Shown: in pieces, positions 8,605-16,732 of the stretch
How the letters are laid out: each line of letters begins with the position of its first letter
Position numbering within the stretch: the first letter of the stretch is position 1
From: Ideonella_A sp963843805
GTDB taxonomy: Bacteria; Pseudomonadota; Gammaproteobacteria; Burkholderiales; Burkholderiaceae_C
DNA: 64,000 bases
Reading direction: 5' to 3'
NCBI GenBank assembly: GCA_963843805.1
Contig: CAWJLY010000009.1
Span: forward strand, 930,001 to 994,000
Notes under the pieces: generated by a model
Databases searched by the model: none
Told to the model about the DNA's origin: nothing
Seen by the model: only the letters and a program-made list of their open reading frames with translations
Made by a program: the position numbers and the translations under genes

Positions 8605-10280
8605 GATCCACCCTTTGCACCGGCATCGGCAAGACTCGGCGGCACAGGCCCGAAGCCGCGCAACAGCCAACCCGTCAATTCATGCATCGGCCCGAGCGGC
8701 TCGCGCGGCGGCTCGAGCCCGGGCGCAAAACCCATCGATTCGAAGCGCGCCAGCAAGGCCCGGTCGCGCGAGACGATGTGCACCGGCACATCCCACGGTG
8801 CCCCTTCACCGGTGACATTGGCGGCCGGCTGATGGTCGCCGATCATCACGTAGACAGCCTCGCGCGGCTCGGGCTGCTGCAACCAGTCGCCGAGCCATCG
8901 GTACATGTAGGCGACCATGCCGACATAGCCTGGAAACATGTCGAGCCAATTGGCCGATTGGGCCTGGGCATGCCTGGTGTCGGCGTCGTCGAATGGCTGC
9001 TCGGTCAGCAGCCGCTGCCAATCAGGCTGATAAGGCGGCACCGGATTGAACGGCATGTGGTTGGTGATGGTCGGAAAAAACAGCAGCCGGGGCGGTGCGT
9101 CGGCTGTCCGCGGATGCAGCTGCTCGAGGCGGGCGACGGTAAATTGATCGGGAACGTTCCAGAAGCCGAATGACGGCCCGCGGTAACCGATCGCGCTTCG
9201 ATCGAGGTAGACGTCGAAGCCATAGAAAGCCCGCTCCGGCCAAGGCCAGTCGACCGCCGGATACAGGCCGAAGGTCTGGTAACCCTGCGCGCGAAACACC
9301 GACAGCAGCGTGGGCCGGTCGGTCGTCAACAGCAGTTCATGCCGGTTCGGCTGGCTCAGGTCGATCCCCGACAGCAAGCCCATGTGCGCCAGATCCGATC
9401 CGCCAGCAAACGTCGGCGAGCGGACGAAGGCCGATACCACGTGACGTCCGCTGGCGGCGATATCGGCGGCCAGTTTTTCACGCTTCGGTGCCAGGGCCTG
9501 TGATGCCTGTTGGTTGTCATAGACCACCGCGCCGAGGCTTTCGAGAAACAACAGATAGACGTCGCGTCCATGCAGCGCAGCCAGGGCCTGCCCGTCGGGC
9601 AATGCCAGCGCCTCGTCGACAACGGTTTGCGCCGGCAGCAGCTGGGCCATCTGGCTTGGCGAAAATGCGGCGGCGAGCAACTTGGCCTGCCGCCAGTAGG
9701 TTGGTATCACCGGCTTGGAGACGATCGGCCAGGTGGCACGTACACCGGCCAGATTGGCGCTGACCAGGACGACCGCGGCAGCGCTCACCGCCCAGACCCA
9801 AGGCGTTTGCAGGCTATACGGTACCGCCTCGCGGACGGCGACGCCGATGGCCAGACGCAGCAGTCGCGTCAAGGCCCAGATTCCGACCCCGACCGCAGCG
9901 AGCAGCGCGGCGGTCAGCCACCACGGCATGTCTTGCGCCGATACCCAGAGGTAGCGCGGAATCTGGGCACCGTCCCAATACAGGTTGATCTCGCGGCCGA
10001 ACAGGCTGGGCACCGTGATGTCGGCATATCGACCGACCACCAGCATCAGATAGCCGAGCGTCAGCAGGCCGAGCAGCCAACGCGGCGGCGCCTGCCGCCA
10101 CGCGCCTGCTGCCAGAAGTGCCAACCACAGCCAGACGAATTCAGGCGCCAGCCGGTGATCGGGAACGACGCCGGGTGTCGGCCACCAGGTGCTGAAGCTG
10201 AGCATGCCGTTGAGAAACAGCAAGGCGAGCACCGCCGCAGCGATTCGGCCCCAGGGTCGAGCCGGCCCGGCAGGTGACAT
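8601..10280 (-). CDS. LTA-synthase/OpgB-like phosphoglycerol transferase (alkaline phosphatase superfamily)
   Basis: A 559-residue protein from the ATG at 10280 ('MSPAGPARPWG'); a longer frame reaches 10397 but the added residues look non-coding. The first ~200 residues hold about five membrane spans; the rest is a sulfatase-fold domain. Metal and nucleophile positions expected for LtaS/OpgB enzymes are visible: 'LLFLESLG' (metal Glu), 'SPTFAGGSD' (nucleophile Thr), 'FPTITNHMPF' and 'VMIGDHQPAA' (Asp-His metal ligands). OpgB transfers phosphoglycerol from phosphatidylglycerol to periplasmic glucans. Sitting beside two GH17 proteins, this enzyme probably decorates a beta-1,3-glucan. The substrate is inference. 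Confidence 0.75.
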   Translation of the reverse strand: MSPAGPARPWGRIAAAVLALLFLNGMLSFSTWWPTPGVVPDHRLAPEFVWLWLALLAAGAWRQAPPRWLLGLLTLGYLMLVVGRYADITVPSLFGREINLYWDGAQIPRYLWVSAQDMPWWLTAALLAAVGVGIWALTRLLRLAIGVAVREAVPYSLQTPWVWAVSAAAVVLVSANLAGVRATWPIVSKPVIPTYWRQAKLLAAAFSPSQMAQLLPAQTVVDEALALPDGQALAALHGRDVYLLFLESLGAVVYDNQQASQALAPKREKLAADIAASGRHVVSAFVRSPTFAGGSDLAHMGLLSGIDLSQPNRHELLLTTDRPTLLSVFRAQGYQTFGLYPAVDWPWPERAFYGFDVYLDRSAIGYRGPSFGFWNVPDQFTVARLEQLHPRTADAPPRLLFFPTITNHMPFNPVPPYQPDWQRLLTEQPFDDADTRHAQAQSANWLDMFPGYVGMVAYMYRWLGDWLQQPEPREAVYVMIGDHQPAANVTGEGAPWDVPVHIVSRDRALLARFESMGFAPGLEPPREPLGPMHELTGWLLRGFGPVPPSLADAGAKGGS

Positions 10281-10563
10281 CTCAATCCAGACTAAAGCGG
10301 CGATTAGATCGCATCTGCCCGTTCGTCGGCTTGTCTGTGCCGCGCGGCCCTGCGCGACGCTCGGGCTTGGGCGCGGAAGGTCAACTGACTGCGGCAAGTT
10401 GCCGTGTCAAGCCAGCGGGGTCGGCACCCAGCAGGTGTGCACTATCCCTTGGCGTGCTCTCACAGGCTTGCTGCGGACCACGGACAGTGCGCAGACAGCG
10501 GGCGTCTGCGGTGGCGGACCCATCGGACCGACGCTGCCCGGTGAAGAAACACGGCGGGCCGGC
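10281..10563. other. Region without a supported gene
   Basis: No reading frame here has convincing protein character or a ribosome-binding site. It lies between the start of the LTA-synthase-like gene and a decayed enolase-superfamily fragment. It probably holds the promoter of the former plus unrecognisable remains of the latter's 5' portion. Confidence 0.5.
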
Positions 10564-10785
10564 TACCCGCTGCATCCCGCAGGATGGCCGGCAGATGTCG
10601 CTGAACATCGCAGCGGGCCTGGGCGGCGCGGCATCGAACGTCAGCCTGATCTGTTCCAGCCCTTCGCTGGCTTTCCGGACGACGTGATGGTCGAGAACAG
10701 CTGCGTCACCACGCCCGACCGGCCCGGTATCGGATTCGAAGGCAAGGCAGATCCGTATCGAGAGATGACGGGACTGTCGGCGTGA
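10564..10785 (+). pseudogene. 3' remnant of an enolase-superfamily (mandelate racemase-like) dehydratase
   Basis: The last 50 codons read 'PDLFQPFAGFPDD', 'VENSCVTTPDRPG' and 'IGFEGKAD', ending at a TGA at 10783-10785. This matches the C-terminal signature of mandelate racemase/sugar-acid dehydratases. The preceding 'MSLNIAAGLGGAASN' (about 10605-10650) corresponds to the family's 'LNIAAGLGLGGNES' region but lies in a different frame, so there is a break near 10630. Nothing upstream of about 10560 can be aligned, so most of the gene is missing. Unlike the frameshifted genes elsewhere in the window, this locus lacks its 5' three-quarters and is a genuine remnant. It is convergent with tctA. 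Confidence 0.65.
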
Positions 10786-10820
10786 TCACGCCAAGCCGCC
10801 ATGCCCCGACTCTGCTGTTC

Positions 10821-12335
10821 TCAATCCTCTTCCTGAAACGCCTCCTCGCGTTTGCTCTTGATCGACGGCAGCGAAACCACGATGACCATCAGCGCAGCGG
10901 CGATCAGCAGCCCGGCTGACAATGGCCGGATCAGGAAGGTTGTCCAGTCGCCGCGGCTCAGCAGCAGTGCGCGTCGCAGGTTCTCTTCCATCATCGGCCC
11001 GAGGATGAAGCCCAGCAGCAGCGGCGCGGGCTCGCAGCCGAGCTTGTGGAACAGATAGCCGATCACGCCGAACGCGGCGGCCATGAAGACGTCGAAATTG
11101 TTGTTGTTCAGCGTATACAGGCCGATGCAGCAGAACACCATGATCGCCGGATACAGGATGCGGTAGGGAACCGTCAGCAGCTTGATCCAGATGCCGATCA
11201 TCGGCAGGTTCAGCAGCACCAGCATGCCGTTGCCGATCCACATCGAAGCGATCAGGCCCCAGAACAGCTCCGGGTTGCTGGTCATCACCTGCGGCCCGGG
11301 CTGGATGCCCTTGATCGTCATCGCGCCGACCATCAGCGCCATCACCGCGTTGGGCGGGATGCCCAATGTCAGCATCGGGATGAAGCTGGTCTGCGCACCG
11401 GCGTTGTTGGCGCTCTCCGGGCCGGCTACGCCACGGATATTGCCTTGGCCGAACGGCACTTCGCCCGGACGCAGGCGCATCTTCTTTTCCAGCGTATAGG
11501 CCGCAAACGACGACAACAACGCGCCGCCGCCTGGCAGCACGCCGAGGATCGAGCCCAGCGCGGTGCCGCGCAACACCGCCGGTGCGGCGTCCTTGAAATC
11601 CTGCTTGGTCGGCCACAGCCCCTTGACATCCTTGGTGAAGACCTCGCGGTGCTCGGCCGGGCGGCTCAGGTTGGCAATGATCTCGGCAAATGCAAACACC
11701 CCCATCGCGATGGTGACGAAGCCGATGCCGTCGGTGAGCTCGGGAATATCGAAGCTGTAGCGCGCCACGCCCGAGATCACATCGGTATTGATCTGCCCGA
11801 GCAGCAGGCCGAGCACGATCATCCCGAGCGCCTTGATCAACGAGCCCGAGGCCAGTACCACCGCACCGATCAGGCCGAGCACCATCAGCGAGAAATATTC
11901 GGCCGGGCCGAACTTGAATGCCAGCTCGGTCAGCACCGGCGCGAAAGCGGCGATCACGACCGTGCCCACACAGCCCGCAAAGAACGAGCCGAGACCAGCG
12001 GCTGCCAACGCCGGCCCGGCGCGGCCTTTGCGCGCCATCGCATAACCATCCAGCGCAGTCACCACCGAGCTCGATTCACCCGGCACGTTGATCAGGATCG
12101 CGGTGGTCGAGCCGCCATACTGCGCGCCGTAATAGATGCCGGCCAGCATGATCAGCGCCGGTGTGGCGTCGAGCGCATAAATCGACGGCAGCAGCATCGC
12201 GATGGTGGCCACCGGGCCGAGGCCAGGCAACACGCCGATCAGTGTGCCGAGCACCGCGCCCATCAGCGCATAGGCCAGGTTCTGCAGCGTGAAGGCCACG
12301 CCGAAGCCGAGCATCAGGTTGTTGATCAGTTCCAT
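10821..12335 (-). CDS. tctA: Tripartite tricarboxylate transporter, large membrane subunit TctA
   Basis: A 504-residue, very hydrophobic protein of standard TctA length. Visible signatures include 'GVLPGLGPVATIAMLLP' near residue 35, 'YYGAQYGGSTTAILINVPGE', the second-half repeat 'GVLPGGGALLSSFAAYTLEK' and 'LGIPPNAVMALMVGA'. TctA forms the inner-membrane channel of TTT-type secondary carboxylate transporters, working with TctB and a periplasmic TctC/Bug binding protein. It follows tctB by 12 bases and is surely co-transcribed. No tctC gene is present here, so the binding protein must be encoded elsewhere or has been lost with the neighbouring remnant gene. Confidence 0.93.
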   Translation of the reverse strand: MELINNLMLGFGVAFTLQNLAYALMGAVLGTLIGVLPGLGPVATIAMLLPSIYALDATPALIMLAGIYYGAQYGGSTTAILINVPGESSSVVTALDGYAMARKGRAGPALAAAGLGSFFAGCVGTVVIAAFAPVLTELAFKFGPAEYFSLMVLGLIGAVVLASGSLIKALGMIVLGLLLGQINTDVISGVARYSFDIPELTDGIGFVTIAMGVFAFAEIIANLSRPAEHREVFTKDVKGLWPTKQDFKDAAPAVLRGTALGSILGVLPGGGALLSSFAAYTLEKKMRLRPGEVPFGQGNIRGVAGPESANNAGAQTSFIPMLTLGIPPNAVMALMVGAMTIKGIQPGPQVMTSNPELFWGLIASMWIGNGMLVLLNLPMIGIWIKLLTVPYRILYPAIMVFCCIGLYTLNNNNFDVFMAAAFGVIGYLFHKLGCEPAPLLLGFILGPMMEENLRRALLLSRGDWTTFLIRPLSAGLLIAAALMVIVVSLPSIKSKREEAFQEED

Positions 12336-12347
12336 GGTGCGGTGTCC

Positions 12348-12812
12348 TCAGGTGGTCATGAACGCGGGCCAGAGCGGAATCACCAGGGCCAGGCCCTTGA
12401 TGAAGATCAGCCACGAGCCGACCGTCAACACCACGCTGTTGATCACCACCTCCTTGATATTGAACTCGTCGCCGGCCAGGCTGGACATGACGATCAGCAG
12501 CGGCAGTGCGATCCACATGCCGAGCCAGGGCAGGGCAACCCCGAATACCGCCACCGAGGCGATGATCCAGGCGATCGGCCGCCAGGCGATGGCACCGATC
12601 GGCTCGCCGTCCTTCGTATCCTTGGCAAAACCCTTGACCAGGATGATGGCGCCGAAGATCGCCAGCAGCAGGCCCAGCCCGAGCGGGAAATATCCCGGCC
12701 CGGGGCGCGCCGAGACGCCGAACGAGTAGTTGGTCGCGCCCCAGGCAAAGCCCAGGCCGACCAGCAGAAACATCAGGCCGGACCAGAAGTCTTTCTGGCT
12801 ATGGATATGCAT
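12348..12812 (-). CDS. tctB: Tripartite tricarboxylate transporter, small membrane subunit TctB
   Basis: About 154 residues from the ATG at 12812 ('MHIHSQKDFWSG'); an upstream in-frame ATG at 12830 would add six residues. It has four hydrophobic spans, the family-typical 'SARPGPGYFP' loop and length typical of TctB. It is the small inner-membrane partner of TctA, whose gene follows 12 bases downstream. The substrate of the TTT system cannot be told from TctA/TctB alone. Confidence 0.9.
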   Translation of the reverse strand: MHIHSQKDFWSGLMFLLVGLGFAWGATNYSFGVSARPGPGYFPLGLGLLLAIFGAIILVKGFAKDTKDGEPIGAIAWRPIAWIIASVAVFGVALPWLGMWIALPLLIVMSSLAGDEFNIKEVVINSVVLTVGSWLIFIKGLALVIPLWPAFMTT

Positions 12813-13035
12813 GTTTTGTCTCCCTTCCAACCGATATTATTGATGTGTTTCGAATCGGCGCGAGCTTCTTTTCAACCGTGGCGTCCACTCTGGCGCAATA
12901 CCAAATGTTAGTGTAGGCAAGCGCCCGCAGGCGTGGTCGTTGCGAATCCGGCCTAGTCGGAAGAACGCCATGGTGAAGCAGGCGGCGATGGACGGTTCGA
13001 CGGCCACCTGGATGCCGGATCGAATCGTGCCGGTA

Positions 13036-13758
13036 TCAGTGCGTCATGCCCAGATAGGCCGCCTTGACGGCATCGTCATTGCGCAGTTTCGCTGCCGGTC
13101 CGTGGACCGAAATTCTGCCGTTCTCGAGCACGTAGCCATAGTCGGCAACCGCCAGTGCGGCGGCGGCAAACTGCTCGACCAGCAGCATGGTGACACCTTC
13201 GGACTTGAGCCGCGCGATGATGCGGAAAACCTCTTCGACCAGAATCGGCGCCAGGCCCATCGACGGCTCGTCGAGCAACACGACGTCGGGATTGAGCATC
13301 ACGGCCCGCGCCATCGCGAGCATCTGCTGCTCGCCACCCGACAAGGTGCCGGCAAGTTGCGTGCGGCGCTCCTTCAGGCGGGGAAACAATTCCATCGCGC
13401 GCTCCAGGTCAGCCTTGACGTCGCCTTTCGGACGACTGCCGGTCAGTCGCGGAAACGCACCGAGGGTGAGGTTGTCGATCACGCTCATCGTCGCGAAGAC
13501 CCGGCGTCCTTCCGGCGAGTGGGCCAGGCCGCGCCTTGCGATGTGGAATGGCTCGAGGCCGGCGATCTTGTCGCCGTTGAGAACAATGTCTCCCGCACTC
13601 GGCGCGATCATCCCGGAGATGGCACGCATCGTCGTTGTCTTGCCGGCGCCGTTGGAGCCGATCAAGGTGACCACCTGACCTTTCGGGACCTCGATCGAGA
13701 TGCCGTGCAACACCTCGACCTTGCCGTAGCCGGCGTGCAGATTGCTGATGGACAACAT
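13036..13758 (-). CDS. livF: Branched-chain amino acid-type ABC transporter ATP-binding protein LivF
   Basis: A 240-residue ATPase of the LivF class: Walker A 'GSNGAGKTT' near residue 35, signature 'LSGGEQQML' near 137, Walker B 'VVLLDEPSMGL' and the H-loop region 'LLVEQFAAAAL'. It is the last gene of the liv operon, 19 bases after the fused livM-livG gene. It energises uptake of hydrophobic or branched amino acids, or related amides and aromatic acids, together with the LivH and LivM permease parts. Confidence 0.92.
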   Translation of the reverse strand: MLSISNLHAGYGKVEVLHGISIEVPKGQVVTLIGSNGAGKTTTMRAISGMIAPSAGDIVLNGDKIAGLEPFHIARRGLAHSPEGRRVFATMSVIDNLTLGAFPRLTGSRPKGDVKADLERAMELFPRLKERRTQLAGTLSGGEQQMLAMARAVMLNPDVVLLDEPSMGLAPILVEEVFRIIARLKSEGVTMLLVEQFAAAALAVADYGYVLENGRISVHGPAAKLRNDDAVKAAYLGMTH

Positions 13759-13777
13759 GTCGTTCTTTCTGCGGGGT

Positions 13778-15766
13778 TCAGGCAGCTTCGCCGCCGAGGT
13801 AGGCCTCGATGACCTTGGGATCGGCCTGCACCGCGGCTGGCGCGCCTTCGGCGATTTTCTGGCCGAAGTCGAGCACGGTGACGGTGTCGCAGATCGACAT
13901 CACGACATCCATGTGGTGCTCGATCAGGATGATCGTGATGCCGTGCTGGCGGATCTTCGCGATGATCGCGACCAGTTCCTTGATGTCCGGAGCGGTCAGG
14001 CCGGCAGCAGGTTCGTCCAGCAACAGCAGCTGCGGGTCGAGTGCCAGCGCGCGGGCGATCTCCAGCAAGCGCTGTTTGCCGTACGGCAGATTGCGAGCCT
14101 CCTCATGGGCCAGATCTGCCAGACCGACAAAGCGCAGCAGGCCGGTTGCACGCTCGGTCGCCTGGTGGTTCTCGCGCTTGTAGCGGGCACTGTGGACCGC
14201 CACGTCGAGCAGTTTGCTGGCAAAGGCGTGGTGCAGGCCGACCATCACGTTCTGCAGCGCGGTCATCTCGCCGAACAACTGGACATTCTGGAACGTGCGG
14301 GCGATGCCGGACAAGGCGATATCAGACGGCGTGCGGCCATTGACCAGGCGCTTTGCGAACTCGATGCGTCCGGCGGTCGGCAGGTAGATGCCGGTGAGCA
14401 CGTTCATCATCGTGCTCTTGCCTGACCCGTTGGGCCCGATCAGGCCGTGCACGGTGCCGCGACGCACGTTGAGGTCGACCTCGTTCAGGGCTTTCAGGCC
14501 ACCGAACTGCATCAGCACCTTGCTTGCCACCAGCAGCTCCGATGGCATGTCGCCGCTGGCCTGGGTAATGGCATCGCTGATGCTCTGCTGAACCATCTCG
14601 CCCTCGGCATCGTCCGACTTGGGTGCGCCGCGGCCGAGCGCCTGGCGCACGAAACCGACAATGCCGTCCTGCAGGTAGTAGACGACGAACAGGGTGATGA
14701 CACCGAACACCGACAGCCGCCAGTCGGTCATCGACTGCAGCACGAACGACAGGGCGGCCAGCGTGACGCTGCCGAGCACCGGAATGGCGACCCGAGCGGT
14801 GCTGGTTTTGCCCTTGGCCAGGAGTACCGCTGCGCCGATCACCATGCCGATCGCCAGCAGCACCGCGCCACCGCGAAACATCTGCAGGTCATCGAGCAGC
14901 TTGGGCAGCAGGACGATGATCGACGCACCGAGCAGCGAGCCGATCCGGCTCTTGCGGCCACCCATGATGACGGCAAGCAGAAACAACACCGTCAGTTCGA
15001 AGTTGTAGGTGTTGGGCGAGATGTACTGTTCGGAGTAGGCATACAGCGCCCCAGCCAGCCCGGCCAGACCCGCGCTGACCACGAAGGCGTAGACCTTGTA
15101 GCGGTAGACCGAAACCCCCATGCAATCCGAAGCAACCGGACTGCCACGCAAGGCCTCGAAGGCACGGCCGAGGTGCGAGCGGAGCACGCGATGCACGAAC
15201 AGCAGCGCCAGCAGCGTCAGCGCGCCGACCAGCCAGAAGTACTCGCGCTCGCTCAACGGATGCCCAAACAGGACCGGCTTGGCCAGCTTGATTCCCAGCG
15301 GGCCCTCGGTGAGAAAGCTCATCTCGTTGATCAAGATCTGGATGATGGTGCCGAATGCCAGCGTGACCATGGCCAGATACGGGCCGGTGACCCGCAGCGC
15401 CGGCAGCGCCAGCACGGCACCGAATGCAGCCGTTACTGCGATCGCCACCGGAATGGTGACCCAGATTGGCGCCCCGAGCTTGAAAAACAGCACCCCGGCC
15501 GCATAGGCGCCGATGCCGAACAGCCCGGCATGGCCGAGCGAGACCTGGCCCGTGTAGCCGACCACGATGTCCAGGCCGAACAGCACGATCGAATAGATCA
15601 AGATCGTTTCGACCAGATGAACATAGTACGGGTTGTCCACGACCAGTGGAAACAGCGCAATCGCAAGCACCGAGATGGCGCCAAGCAGCAGCGGGCGCAT
15701 CGCCGCCAGTGCTGGAATCGGCGCCGACGGCGGCAGGATCGGAGCAGGATGGGTTTGAGTGGACAT
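13778..15766 (-). CDS. LivM-LivG fusion: ABC permease joined to ATP-binding domain
   Basis: A single intact 662-codon frame encodes two ABC parts. Residues about 25-390 are the LivM permease ('GYTGQVSLGHAGLFGIGAYA', 'LPALRVTGPYLAMVTLAFG', 'VIMGGRKSRIGSLLGA'). After a linker, residues about 410-660 are the LivG ATPase with Walker A 'GPNGSGKST', the LivG-type signature 'LPYGKQRLLEIARAL' and Walker B 'LLLLDEPAAGL'. Both halves look functional. Fused LivM-LivG proteins are known in Burkholderiales, so this is natural and not an assembly artefact; this block has no frameshifts. LivH is encoded 5 bases upstream. Confidence 0.9.
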   Translation of the reverse strand: MSTQTHPAPILPPSAPIPALAAMRPLLLGAISVLAIALFPLVVDNPYYVHLVETILIYSIVLFGLDIVVGYTGQVSLGHAGLFGIGAYAAGVLFFKLGAPIWVTIPVAIAVTAAFGAVLALPALRVTGPYLAMVTLAFGTIIQILINEMSFLTEGPLGIKLAKPVLFGHPLSEREYFWLVGALTLLALLFVHRVLRSHLGRAFEALRGSPVASDCMGVSVYRYKVYAFVVSAGLAGLAGALYAYSEQYISPNTYNFELTVLFLLAVIMGGRKSRIGSLLGASIIVLLPKLLDDLQMFRGGAVLLAIGMVIGAAVLLAKGKTSTARVAIPVLGSVTLAALSFVLQSMTDWRLSVFGVITLFVVYYLQDGIVGFVRQALGRGAPKSDDAEGEMVQQSISDAITQASGDMPSELLVASKVLMQFGGLKALNEVDLNVRRGTVHGLIGPNGSGKSTMMNVLTGIYLPTAGRIEFAKRLVNGRTPSDIALSGIARTFQNVQLFGEMTALQNVMVGLHHAFASKLLDVAVHSARYKRENHQATERATGLLRFVGLADLAHEEARNLPYGKQRLLEIARALALDPQLLLLDEPAAGLTAPDIKELVAIIAKIRQHGITIILIEHHMDVVMSICDTVTVLDFGQKIAEGAPAAVQADPKVIEAYLGGEAA

Positions 15767-15771
15767 GCTGT

Positions 15772-16647
15772 TCAGACCTTCTTGATGGCGGTCTTGCCGA
15801 ACAGGCCGGCCGGCCGCACGGCCAGCACGATCAGCAGCAGCACCAGGCCTGGCACGTCCTTGTAGCCGGTGGACAGGTAGAAGCCGGTCGTCGTTTCAGC
15901 GATGCCGAGAATCAAGCCGCCAATGACGATGCCCATGCCGCTGGTCAGACCGCCGATGATGGCGACCGCGAAAGCCTTCAGGCCGAGTACCGCACCCATC
16001 GTCGCGCCGGTCAGTGTCAGCGGCGCGATCAGCATGCCGGCGAATGCGGCGGTCAGCGATGACAAGGCGTACGAGAAGGTGATCACCAGGCCGGTATTGA
16101 TGCCCATCAGCTTGGCCGCATCACGGTCGTTGAAGGTCGCGACCACGGCCTTGCCGTAGATGGTGCGCCGGTTGAAGAATTCGACCGCCATCATCAACGC
16201 GAGCGCGCCGAACACCACCAGCAGCTCCATCGGCAACACGTTGGCGTTCAGGAAGTGCAGTGGCGCTTCCGGCAGCGGTGATGGGAATTTGAGGTCGTCG
16301 CGGCCCCAGATGTTTTCCGCCACGTTCTTGAAGATGATGCCCAGTGCGATGGTCGACATGATCCAGCCGAATTCCGATTTGATCTTGATCGCCGGCCGCA
16401 CGCCGATGCGTTCCACCACGACACCTTGCAGCGCCCCGAAGACGCAGACCATCGGCAATGCAATCCAGTAGTTGACGCCCAGCAGGACGAGTGTCAGTCC
16501 GACCAGGGCGCCCAGCATCAGCGCGTCACCCTGGCCGAAATTCAGCGTATCGGAGGTGGCGAAGGTCAGTTGATAGCCGAACGCGATGACGGCATAGATC
16601 ATGCCTAGCGCGATTCCGCTGAAGACGAGTTGGGTGAAGATCTGCAT
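15772..16647 (-). CDS. livH: Branched-chain amino acid-type ABC transporter permease LivH
   Basis: A 291-residue permease with the LivH N-terminus 'FSGIALGMIYAVIAFGYQLTF', the 'LNFGQGDALMLGALVGL' loop and the C-terminal 'LAVRPAGLFGK' typical of the family. It forms the transmembrane pore with the LivM half of the next gene, which starts 5 bases downstream. A strong hairpin separates it from the upstream binding-protein gene. Confidence 0.92.
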   Translation of the reverse strand: MQIFTQLVFSGIALGMIYAVIAFGYQLTFATSDTLNFGQGDALMLGALVGLTLVLLGVNYWIALPMVCVFGALQGVVVERIGVRPAIKIKSEFGWIMSTIALGIIFKNVAENIWGRDDLKFPSPLPEAPLHFLNANVLPMELLVVFGALALMMAVEFFNRRTIYGKAVVATFNDRDAAKLMGINTGLVITFSYALSSLTAAFAGMLIAPLTLTGATMGAVLGLKAFAVAIIGGLTSGMGIVIGGLILGIAETTTGFYLSTGYKDVPGLVLLLIVLAVRPAGLFGKTAIKKV

Positions 16648-16687
16648 GGCAATCTCTGGTGTTGAACAGCACGACGGCGCGCGCGAA

Positions 16688-16718
16688 GACGCCGCACCGG
16701 GGCAGGCGGTGCGGCGTC
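16688..16718 (-). promoter_or_regulatory. Intercistronic hairpin between binding-protein and permease genes
   Basis: An 11-bp perfect inverted repeat (16688-16698, GACGCCGCACC, with 16708-16718) encloses a 9-base loop in the 85-base gap between the binding-protein gene and livH. There is no T-run. Such structures often follow binding-protein genes, where they stabilise the upstream mRNA or cause partial termination, so the binding protein outnumbers the membrane parts. The role here is inferred from position. Confidence 0.6.
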
Positions 16719-16732
16719 AGCGGGGCAGTGTC

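Noticed and set aside
6452..8632. A 726-codon minus-strand frame opposite the GH17 membrane protein
   Set aside because: Low-complexity antisense composition (Gln/Arg/His-rich) with no family resemblance; only the small membrane protein in another minus-strand frame near its right end is convincing.
11046..12911. A 621-codon plus-strand frame opposite tctA-tctB
   Set aside because: Charged, repetitive antisense composition; the tctA/tctB strand carries the recognised families.
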